From Lumbricus terrestris (taxonomy: Eukaryota > Annelida > Clitellata > Crassiclitellata > Lumbricidae): DNA of 64,000 nt. The notes under the pieces were generated by a model. It was given only the letters and a program-made list of their open reading frames with translations, made no database searches and was not told where the DNA came from. Below, piece after piece: positions 43,501 to 55,100 of the stretch (the stretch's first letter is position 1; the number at the start of each line of letters is the position of its first letter). The translations under genes were made by a program, and so were the position numbers. The stretch covers positions 24,158,830-24,222,829 of the forward strand of contig OX457039.1 in NCBI GenBank assembly GCA_949752735.1. Direction: 5' to 3'.

Positions 43501-46070
43501 TAACTAGGCTTTTCTTAATAGATATGTGCTAAATAAATTCTAGGCTAGTCACACTTAACGCTGTGCGAGCGATAATACCGTACTCAATGCCTGCGTGTGA
43601 TTATTTGTTTATTGTGCGTTTCGAAAGAAATCTGAGCGTACTTAGAATTATTCGTCTGTATCCGGCACTATTGAACTTTTATAATTATGAAAGCCGAATT
43701 GTTATGTTTTGGACATTTAACTGTAACTTTGTGCGGTTTGCCGTATTCGCTGATTTTTCATGATGATTTCACTGTAATAAACGATTAATAGTACGGTACT
43801 GTTGTCGAACTGATTGTCTGTGATCGATTCATTAGGATTCATGTCTCCATATTGTAAGTAAAAGAAACTCAATTCATATTTTTAGCATTTATTGGTAACT
43901 TTACGCAGTTTCGAGTATTGATTGATATTTTCATGATAATAGAACGGTAATCACCTAATTCATTCATACATTTATAAATTTGTACATTGCACCTGCAAGA
44001 AACTTACTCAGCGGTGCTCCCAGCCAATTCATGGCAACACAAATTAGGTTTCAACAACTTGTCAAATATATTGACATTATTTATAGGGGCAGACACATCA
44101 AATAGGTGAATAATACTACTCGGACTACATTTCTAATCGTTTTTGCTGACGTCCATGCATATTTAAGAAACTTTCTGTCAGTTTCAGACCATGACCTGAA
44201 AATAATCTGGTACAAAATTGGGCTGTGTAAAAAATGATTTGTATAACACGCCCCCGAGTATACCACGCGGGTGGGGTGCGTGGTTTGTAAAACTTTGTAT
44301 AACCCGCGGGTTATATTCGCGAAAATACGGTAGTACTCAAATTCTTTTTTGGAATATTTACCAAAGAATGTATCACTAGCTTTAGGTATGAGCCTTCCGT
44401 TTAAAACGAGTTTTTCTGCCTCTGATTCCATTTTAATCAGATCTAATTAACGCGTACGATTAATGCGTTAAAAGTTTTAATCGCAAATTTTTTTAACACG
44501 TTAATCGCACGCGTTAACGCGATTAAATCAACAGCCCTAAATATAATCTGAATCAAATAATGCAAACCGCATCAAAATTAGGCTACTCTTTCGCAAATTA
44601 TGATGAATTCATACCCATCTGCCGAATTAAAGAATATTCTATATTCTTGACACCTCTTATCTACACCTTGATTTTAAAAAAGTAAACCAAATTGTTTTTC
44701 ATATATCTTTAATGCCTGATAACATATAACGCTAAAATTTTCCAAATATTTAGAGAACTGGACCAAGAATATGATTCCAAAATTTCATGAGATAAAGTTG
44801 AACAGATAAAAAGATATGAATCTTTCAACTTCATATGGGGTCATTGCATAATTACGTAACGCCGAAAATGACCGTTTTCGACCCACCCACCATGTAATGC
44901 TTCGTAACATTGCCCTTGACCCACCCACCCTCCCCAGCATTACGTAACGATTGTTACAAAAATCAGTGGAGATTTAAGTCTATTATTGGCTTATGTGAGC
45001 GCGTAATTATAACTCGTATTTTCATAGTGAATTTAATATAGCCTAGTATGTGAATTATAGGCTAATTTGACAGTAGATTAGGCTTAAAGGCCAAGGTTTG
45101 GTCCCAGTATTCTACTGGTAAACTGGGCGTGACCTATAGAGACGGGCTTGTCAATCAACGCGTCTACTTCAAGTGCACCTGAAACCACTGCTATAGATAG
45201 CTAGGCTATCTAAATTAGGCCAAGGAATTTCCAGCCAAGAATCCCCAAGATCTCTATAGACTCCCCTGAGTGTACCTTATGCAGATTAGCTTGGTCTACC
45301 TCGAGCGCATGGTATACGGCCCGTGTGTACGTGTGCGTGTACCACTGACCACCAAGATCAATCCACACACCTTGGCTGACCACTGTTCCAGGTAGCTAGG
45401 CTTTCTAAACTAGGTCGAGGACAATTGTCCCCCTCCCAAAGATCTGTATACTCCCAAGGTTCTTTCAATACACTCCTCAGTGGCATCATTCTGTATGCAG
45501 ATTAGCTTTGCCAACCTCCAGTACTATACTCTACTATGCTATGTTATGCCATGCTACACTGTACAGTTTTTGGATTTATAAAGGGCCTCTCACAGTACAA
45601 CCTAGTCAGAGGCGCTCAATATATATTTTCAACCAATACTATGCATATATATATTGTTACATGACGGGGATATTATATCACGAAGAACTGTATATAGATC
45701 GATAGCGTCATGCTTGACGGAGTGAGAAGGAAGAACTGGTTTGGGTGGATAGTATATAAGCGGGGAATTAAGGGGCGTTGTCGAGTTTTTGGCAGTTTGC
45801 GTATCGGCCTGTTGCAGAGGTTTTCTTTTGTTGGCCAAAGCTCCATTTGTCTATTTAAGTTTATGATAAGTTTATTTAAGCTAGATTTATGCTCCGTTGC
45901 CGTTCGTGCACAACCTTCTGGTGTGCTGTCGCTGTCGTTTTTGGAGAGATTGACTGATGTACCGAACTTAGACTCCTATCGAATACAGGTTGTATTATGT
46001 TCGTTGAAACTAGAAATACAATTATTTTCTTTTACAACCATTTGTCCACTTCTTTAGGTGCAGATAATAT

Positions 46071-46114
<44 letters not shown>

Positions 46115-49100
46115 CCCGTAGACAAAATAATTGTATCTTTCTTGTATAACAATGAGCCAAAGCTGTTTGTATTCCAAATGAGAAAGTTGTGCCTGTTGCT
46201 TTGCTATGGAAATGGGCCTACACTAGCATTTTTCAAGCCTTTCAGCTACAGCTTGGTACCCCTACATCACCAATGAATCCAATCCAGTGTTCATTGCAAT
46301 GAATATGCGAATCACATCTCTGATTACATCCGCGATGTCTTACATTGGCTTCCGGTTCAGTCACGCATCCACTTCAGGGTTGCTTCTTTTGCTTGGCGCT
46401 GTGTCTTGGGCACTGCACCACCTTATCTCTGTGAGTTATTCACTTTGACCTCAACTGCTGTGGGTCGCCGATCTCTGCGCTCGGCCTCTAGAGGTGACTT
46501 TATGGTTCCTTACACCCGCACTGCCACTAGGCAGAGCAGGGTATTTTCGGTCACTGGCCCTTCCGTTTGAAATGACCTTCCCTCTAACCTGCGTTCCCAT
46601 CCTCGGAACACGTCGGGCTCATTCTATGGATTGCTTAAGACTTTTCTTTTTGACCGGGCTTGGGTCGGGAGCGCCTCTGAGTAGAGTCCTTGAAGGGGCG
46701 CTATATAAATTACATAGATAGATAGATAGGTTTAGTGAGGCAATTGTAGAAACATGACGGGTACCGGTATATCAAATGTTGATTTACCATGCTGTTGGAA
46801 GATTAGGGGGTTTGAACCATACTAAAGGTCAACCTACCAACCTACCAATTCGTGTTGCTCGTTTTCAAGAGAGAGTCATGGGCCTAATTTCTTCACAATG
46901 AGCTGAAATTTTAATAAATTCGTGTACTATATATTCATGAATTGTACTTGCTGTAACAAACATAGACCTTTTGTTGTGTTCTTGGTGCTGTCTGCATGCG
47001 TGTATGTATGATCAGACACGCTAATAAGGACATCAATTGGAATATAATTTTAGTACATAGGTCCTAATTCATTGAGTTTATGCTTTGGAGTAGCACTGCA
47101 CAATGTGCACAAGTGACATGTGTGAATTTAGATGTTCAGACGTATGTGTATGTATGTATGTATATGAACATTTATATAGCATTTATATATATGTGTAATT
47201 GTATATATACATAATATACATTAGAGTGGTCCATCGTACCATGTAAAAAAATGAAATTTCAAATATCAAATTGGGTCACAGTTGTCCTTGTTCCTATACA
47301 CCAAGGGAGCTTACATGCCAAAAATTAGAGTGATTCAATGATATTTAGAGGTGACTCAAACTTGAATTTTTTTCTGGCATTAGAATTGCCACACGCAGGC
47401 TAAGGCTGCAGCTGAACAGGATTTTTATTCAGCCGAGGTACCTCTCCTTTGCACTGTGATGGCAAACGTTAACTAGAATTTGTCCAGATCATTCTGAATG
47501 TGTTTCTGGAGCTGGAGAGAAAAGTTTCTTGTAGTTTCCAAGTTTATTAGAGAATTGAAAACAGCAAGTTAATGCCTGTCTTCAAATGTCGGATGATCGG
47601 AGTCGGAAGCAGAGGATATATGAGCTTGCATTTGATAAAACGGCCTCAAAAGACTTGCACATGTACAGTTGTACATTTATCTAGCAGACACTCAATGAGG
47701 AGCCACTGCTGTGTGCTCGCATCTATGAAATCCAGTGGTTATCTTTACTCCCACAACCCTCGGAACAACCAGGGGTCCATATGTAGGCTCGTTCAAACGA
47801 TTTATGTGAAAAACCAACACCAACGTGAAGATTACGACGAGCTTCTGCAATTATCGCATGTCATCCTTCTTGATAGGTGTTTGAGAGGAGAAGTGCAATT
47901 CCGTTTCCTGCTTCTGGAGCAGTACACCATGCAACACCGCTCACCAACTTCTAGCAAAATCCTCAAAAATCAAATGACTCTCCGCATTTGGGATGAAAAA
48001 GTTTTAACATATCTAATGTCAGCCTTTTTGACTCTCTTTTCTATGGAATATGGTCATGAAGATTGCTTGGACAAGAGAGAGCTCCAAACAATTATTTGAC
48101 ACTGTTGCAACTAGTCAGAACTTAACATTTGCAACGTTGTTGTGCAGAATGCTGCCACAACCGCTTTCAAGAGACACCTGGTCTCTTTGAACCCGCGTTG
48201 ATGTGATTTAATGCAAAGACCACCTTGGTTACGAAGCTCAAATGTTCTGAAAAGAATATAGCATCAAACGGAATTGAATGCAAAATGTTGAAATTTGGAA
48301 ATCCACTGGAATCAAATGTGACATCAATTGGGACAAGCCGAAGATCTTGACTCATCGACATATGATCCTTGCCAGCAAGTGACTGGCAGATGAGGCCTAG
48401 GCTTACTTCTCGACGCCACCACGCTTTGGCAGTTGCATTCAATTTATATCAAATTGAAAGACAAAGCCAGGCAGATTAAAGTAATAAATTAGACCTACAG
48501 CGCAGAAAAGGGTAGGCCTATTGCTTTCATCCAGATATTCAACTCTTCTGTGACAAGAGTCGAGAATCGAAGACAATACCTTTGTCAAGCCATTCCGGAA
48601 CCATAAAAGTCTCTCTAGAGGAACATATCAATAAAGACTTGTTTTAATGGCGATCTTATTACCTAGGAACTTACTAAACAGTTAACACTAAATAGTTATT
48701 TGCTTTTGGTCTTGTTTCAAAACACTTTTGGGTCATAAATCCAATATACTACATTATGACGAAATTTTTGAAGAAACAAAATTATCGTTCAAAATTGAGT
48801 CACCCCTAGATATTCTTCAAATGACACAAAAATTGGTTCAAATACTATCTGAAGTGAATGGAACAAGAACACATGCGACCCAAATTAATTTTCGACATTT
48901 TGTCTTTTTGGACCACTCTAATATACATACATGCATGCATACATACATACATGCACATATATCATATGTGTATGTATGTATGTATGTATGTATGTATGTA
49001 TGTATGTATGTATGTATGTATGTATGTATGTATGAGCTGCAATGGAGGAAGATGGCGTCGTTGACTCTGATCCCCGATCCGCAGCAATGACCATCCTGGT

Positions 49101-52100
49101 CACGACGACGACGATGTATGTATGTATGTATGTATGTATGCATAATTATGTACAAAGGATGAATTGTCCGGGGGGGATAAGTGTCCTAGTCGAAAGCGGG
49201 GGGAGCGTCCATGTGTAATTGCCCGGGGGAATATATACGGGGGAGGGGGGGATAATTATGTCCAGGGGGAAAGTCCGTTCACCAGCTATCCTGTAGGAGA
49301 TACGTTGCGTGAATGGAAGCCAGGGTAGGGTCTCAAGCATGTAGGCTGATATAGAGGCATACTTGGGCATGTAATAGGCCTCATGCATAGTATATTCCAT
49401 TCATTCATGCATTCCATTCACGTCTGAAAACCGAACTCTTCAAGCTGTCCTACCCAGATTCCAATCAGGTTCCATCACTCAACTACCACCATCACCGACA
49501 ACCACCGTAGCACCATGCTGTCTCCTCGGCTTGACCTCCCCGGATTTTGACCTGGCACCGGAACGAAAACGGCAGCTCTGGCTATTGCGAACTTGATCTG
49601 ATATAGCGCCGGTGATAAGCTGGTCTCCCTGACGTGGCTTTTGTGGGCGCTGAGAAATTCTCGAAGATTTACATTACATAGTATTGGTTGAAAATATATA
49701 TTGAGCGCCTCTGACTAGGTTGTACTGTGAGAGGCGCTTTATAAATTCAAAAACAGAACAGTGTAGCGTGGCATAACATAGCATAGTCTAGCACAGCGTA
49801 GCGTAGCATAGCATAGCATAGTACTGGAGGTCGGCAAAGTTAATCTGCATACAGAATGATGCCACTGAGGAGTGTATCAATCCACACACCTTGGCTGACC
49901 ACTGTTCCAGGTAGCTAGGCTTTCTAAACTAGGTCGAGGACAATTGTCCCCCCCAAAGATCTGTATACTCCCAAGGTTCTTTCAATACACTCTGTATCTA
50001 GATGTGATAAACACTCAAAGAAGGCTGTGCCAAGACAAGAAAACCTATAATTAAACCTGTTATAAAGATATTTATTTTAACACAAAGTTTTTGCATGGAC
50101 ATATTTTTTGGTAACTGTAGTTAAGCTGTACTTACATAGTAGTCGTCATTGACCTGAAGCATTGGTGCATTAACACAGGCACCTAAACATTCTACTTCGT
50201 TCAGGGTGAACATGTTGTCTTTTGTTGTGTGTCCAACATCAATGCCTTTAAAAAAAGCAATGCAGTACATATTCAAGATCTCTAGCAGTGATTGATCTTC
50301 CAAAACCAAATGTACACAGTTCACACCTTAATTTAATATAAATGTGTGTGTGTGTATACAGGGTAGGGTGGCCCAAAAAAAGTGATAACATCTCGTTGCA
50401 AAGGGTCATTTAATATAATTGAATTAATATAACGTTTTTTAATTTACTTTTGTATGCCAAGTAGTAATCACGCTAATCATAAAACATGTTCAATGTGTCC
50501 CCTTGCTTCTCAACAACTTTTTGTAAGCGAGAAACACCAACTGACACCATGTTGCCGCTGCGGAAATGTTTACGTTCTAGTATAAGTCTTCTTTCTGCAA
50601 CTTGCCTTTCCTTTGATTCAACTGAATAAATAACGATCATTTTTAGAATTAACTGGCATGGCTACGGTGAATGTCTTTTCTTCTGTAAACCAGATGGTTC
50701 GTACACTTCTGTCATTAGGAAACCTTCAAGTAGCTAGCTGCTGGATGCGTTGCAAACGTTTCAATATGCAATTTTCGTTGAGCGTCTGCTCGATCACACG
50801 CACGCTTGTACGTTTTCAGATGCAAATCTTGCTTTACAATACGTTGCACCGACGACCGTGATATACCCGTTTCTCTTTGAATTTCCCGTGGACTTTTGTG
50901 ACTATGAGGATCATCTTCTTGACTGCAGATCAGCTCACTCACCCGCTCATGTTCTGTCGTGTTCTAGCAGACTTTGGCCGACCACTTTCGCGTTTACGTT
51001 CTGTTGTACCGTCATTGTCAATTTTTTTAATAACCCGACTGTCACGTCAGGGGCCGTCCATAAAGTATGTCACGCTCCAGGGGGGGGAGGGGGGTGTAAG
51101 AAAGTGCGACAGAGTGTGACAGGGGGGAGGGGGGGTCAGGCCATGTGTGACGTCACACATTTATTTTTTAAATTCTTTATTATTTTTTTGTTTTTAGTAC
51201 CTAAAATCCGACCCGGCCCGGCCAGGCGTGTCTAAAACCCGGCCGGCCTGGCGGGATAAAAGTTTATTTCCCGTCACTATCAAAGCGTTTAGGGACACAC
51301 GGAAGGTGCGTTGGTGCTGAGAGATTTGTAGGTCAGACATGCCAATTTGAATTTGATCCTGTACTGAACAGGAAGCCAATGCAGTTGTTGGAGTAGGACT
51401 GAGGAACTAGTTTGTATTGGGACGCGTAGCACAACACGCGCTAAGGAGTTTTGGATGTGTTGCAGCCTGTTGAGCTCAGTGATTGAGAGACCGACAAAAA
51501 TGGCGTTAGCATAATCAAGGCGAGAGGAAACAAGAGAACAGGCCAGGGTTTGAGACATATCCAAGGGAAGAGATGTGCTTAGAGAAGGAGAGTTCTTGGT
51601 CCAAGATGACCCCAAGGTCTCGAACAGAGGTAGAGAAGGTTACAAGGGGAAACTCATGTGCGAGAGCAGCCAAGTGAATCTTGGCCAGCTGCTGGCGAGT
51701 TCCCAGCCATATGAATTGCGTCTTCAAAGAGTTGAGTCGCAGTCGATTTGACGAAAGCCAAGAAGTAAGGGTGTCAGAAGCACAGACCATAAGGCGGACA
51801 GTTTTGGCTGCGTCCACAGCAAAGCAATGGGCATATGATTGGACATCATCAGCGTAGGAGTGGCTTCGCAATGAGCAAGATGCAAGCAAAGAGTCAATGT
51901 CTGCAGTGAAAAGGATATAGAGCAAGGGCCCTAGGACAGAGCCCTGCGGGAGGCCCACTGGAACGGGGATCCAAGGGGAACGAGTGGAGTGAAAGACAGT
52001 GGAAGAGGAGCGGTCAGCTAGATAGGATGTGAGCCAGTCAAGGGGCAGAGCAGAGATGCCAAAAGAAATAGAAAGCTGATGAATCAGAATATTATGATAA

Positions 52101-55100
52101 ACAGTGTTTACTGGAAACACAACATTATTTTTTTTGCCCTTACTATTATAGGCAGTTGAAGTTTATTTCTAATTTAGCCTACTATTGCTGCTACTTGCCA
52201 ACTGCCATCGGTGGCTCTGCCTCTTTTCAGTTGGGGAGGATGGCCAGAAGTCAAAGTGACTAACATTAAGTATCGAATGTGATATGAATGCCGCATGGCC
52301 TGGCCACATAGGCCAGACCTTGAAGTTTTTAACAATAAATCTATTATTAAAGTTATTGTCACTTACTGATATAGACCTATGTGTAGACTAACTCAATTTT
52401 GTAAAATTCATTCAGTACTCTAAAACTTAAACATTTTCATAAATAACAAAAGAATTAAGAATAAATTTCTTGAAAGAACATAATATTTTACGAATATAAT
52501 ATTCGTTGACAGTTTTAATATTCGTGAATATTTGAAAATCTTAATATTCGTAAAATGCCAATACTCAATCTAAGCCTATCGGATAACCTGTTATGCTAAA
52601 CGACGGCTCGGTCAGCCTGGTTGTCTGCTTGATTTTCTTCATCAAAAGTCCACCTGGCCCGTGGACTTTGTCCACTCCTCTTAGATACCTTCGTGGCTAT
52701 AGTAGGTCTATAGATTTGTTTATCTGTCAGTCTCCCAACCACCTGCCTCACACTGCCTCAGATGCATGTAGGGATTGTTGGCCTATGCGTGGTGTCTGTG
52801 TAGAACTTCATGGGTCGCAGAATGTGTCAGTATTTGACCCAAAGTAGAAAACACATAAATCCCTACATACATCTGAGGACAAAGCATATCATATGTATCT
52901 TGAAACATCCGTCATAATTATGCAGGCTTTAGTGCAGACTGCAGTCTGAAACTATATTAATGGAAAAGTAGGTCTACATGAGATTTTTAATTAAGATGCT
53001 TGGGGCCTCTTGAGCCTCGGGCCCCGTGGACTTTGTCCACCCTCGTTATGTACATGGCTGTTACGTCACTGTGGCTGGTACTGATTACAATATTTTAACC
53101 AATTAGTCTCTAACTTTTGATTAATCTATTAAATTTGATTAATCTAGTTTTGGCATATGTTAGGCGAAGCGTGAAACTGTCAATAATGTCATTGAATCAG
53201 TTTCTACTCTCTTTCTACTCTACAAAAAAACTTCAATTAAACTGTTTATTTCAATGAAGAGAGAGTTAACTTAAATGCAAATTATTGATTAATTTTCTCT
53301 CAAAGATTGCATAAATATCACTGTTCAGCATATTCTTTACTCCAGAAATGGGTTTGTGATATTATACTTCCTGAAATCAGCAAGAAATCTATTGGAAAAG
53401 CAGAAAATTAATCGATAAAAATTTTGAATTGATAAATTAATCGTCAAAATCTGCAACCCTTGTATATATTCATGATCTACAGTGTATTAATGTATTTTAA
53501 CTTTTTTTGGAGTAAATGCTGCTGCTAATGATTGCATGACAAAACACAATCATCTGGCATATAATTAAGCCATAAATAAATAGAAGTATAAATATTTATA
53601 CTTCTATTTATCTCTTAGACAGAAAAAACATTGTACATTTAAAAAAATTCCTTGCACAAGTTTTTCAATTTTTGCCAATGTTAGTAACAACTTTTGCAGA
53701 TGTTTTTGCAAACAATTACATGCAGCCATTTAAATTTTGAAGAGTCATCATTTATTGCAATGTCGCCTTTTCTGGCTTGCCATAGTATCATTTAGTTTAA
53801 GGCGTCAATGCTGCTGCTGCTCATCTGGACCTGCGATTACAAACGTTTGACCACATTGCAACTCAAAACCGCTTAAGTGGCTTGGAATGGGAGCATCAAA
53901 TTTAAACTTTGCAACCTGATGTTTAAATGCCTCACCAACTGTGCACTGCGCTCCTTGCGGAAAACATCAAACTGCTAGCAGACAATTCTAATACGTCGCA
54001 GCTACAATCAAAGTCGGCTAAAACGGTGATCGGGCCTTTCGGGTGGCTAGCCCATGTGCATGGAACGGTCTTCCAATATTTACCCATTCGAGAAACAAAG
54101 AGAATAAACCCATTTAAACTGTACTTTTTAACTCATACGCTGACAGTACGTGTGTAAAGCATTCTTAGCAGTAGCTTGCTATTGACAATGCTATAGTAAT
54201 TGTCATAAGTACATACATGCAGACACAAAGGGCAAGACAAACGAATGTAAACCAGAGATCACCCTCATAAAAATTATGTCCCATGTACTCTAATGATTTA
54301 ATCAGTGTGTGATACATGTACAAAGGAGGGTCAGGCATCAAGAACTTAGGAACACACAACGTCAGAGAAGCAATGGATACTTAAATAACTTGAAAGTGTC
54401 AACAGTTGGTCTTACACACACATAACATGAGCGAAGAACGAATGAGGAAATCTTACAGCTGGCTGAAGTACGAGTTAACTCATACTTGGCGGTCAACGTG
54501 TTAACAGATGATCCATGTTCAAAATTTCTACACTAAGTTGCACTCATATTGACAAATAATGACATCTGAATGAAGTTCACAGAATACAGTACAGCTAATT
54601 GACTGGCACTCGGGTCCCCAATGATTCACTTGCCTAACTTCTGTTTGAGTGCTTCCAGAATTGGTCCACAGCCCACTCCTCCGAGCATGCAAGGTGTTGT
54701 TGTGCACAACTGGATGTGGTATTTTCCAACTGGTTCCCTAAACCACATGACACAAAGTTCAACAGATCCATATCAGAAGCATGATTGCATAACATGCAAT
54801 CGATAATAAGAAGCACTATAATTATGTTATAATTATGTTATGGACCTTACAAGTTTTTAAACTAAGCTTACTGAAAAAGTGTCTAGTGGAGGAATTCATT
54901 GCCTTACAAGTCCTCTGATTAAAAGTTGAGTGAGCCTCAGTCAAGCCTAAGGTCGATAAAATTATACAATATACATCATACACACAAAATCAAAGTGTTT
55001 ATCACTGTATTATTTTTATATAGTGCCAAAGGGGCAAAACTTAAGAGAGCATTGGAGCTTTTGGTGCCATGGCTCATGGTTTTCTTGAAGCAGTCCTATA

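Noticed and set aside
48838..49155. CRISPR-like or protein-coding repeat in the TATG and CATA runs
   Set aside because: These are simple microsatellites with no spacers; the organism is eukaryotic.
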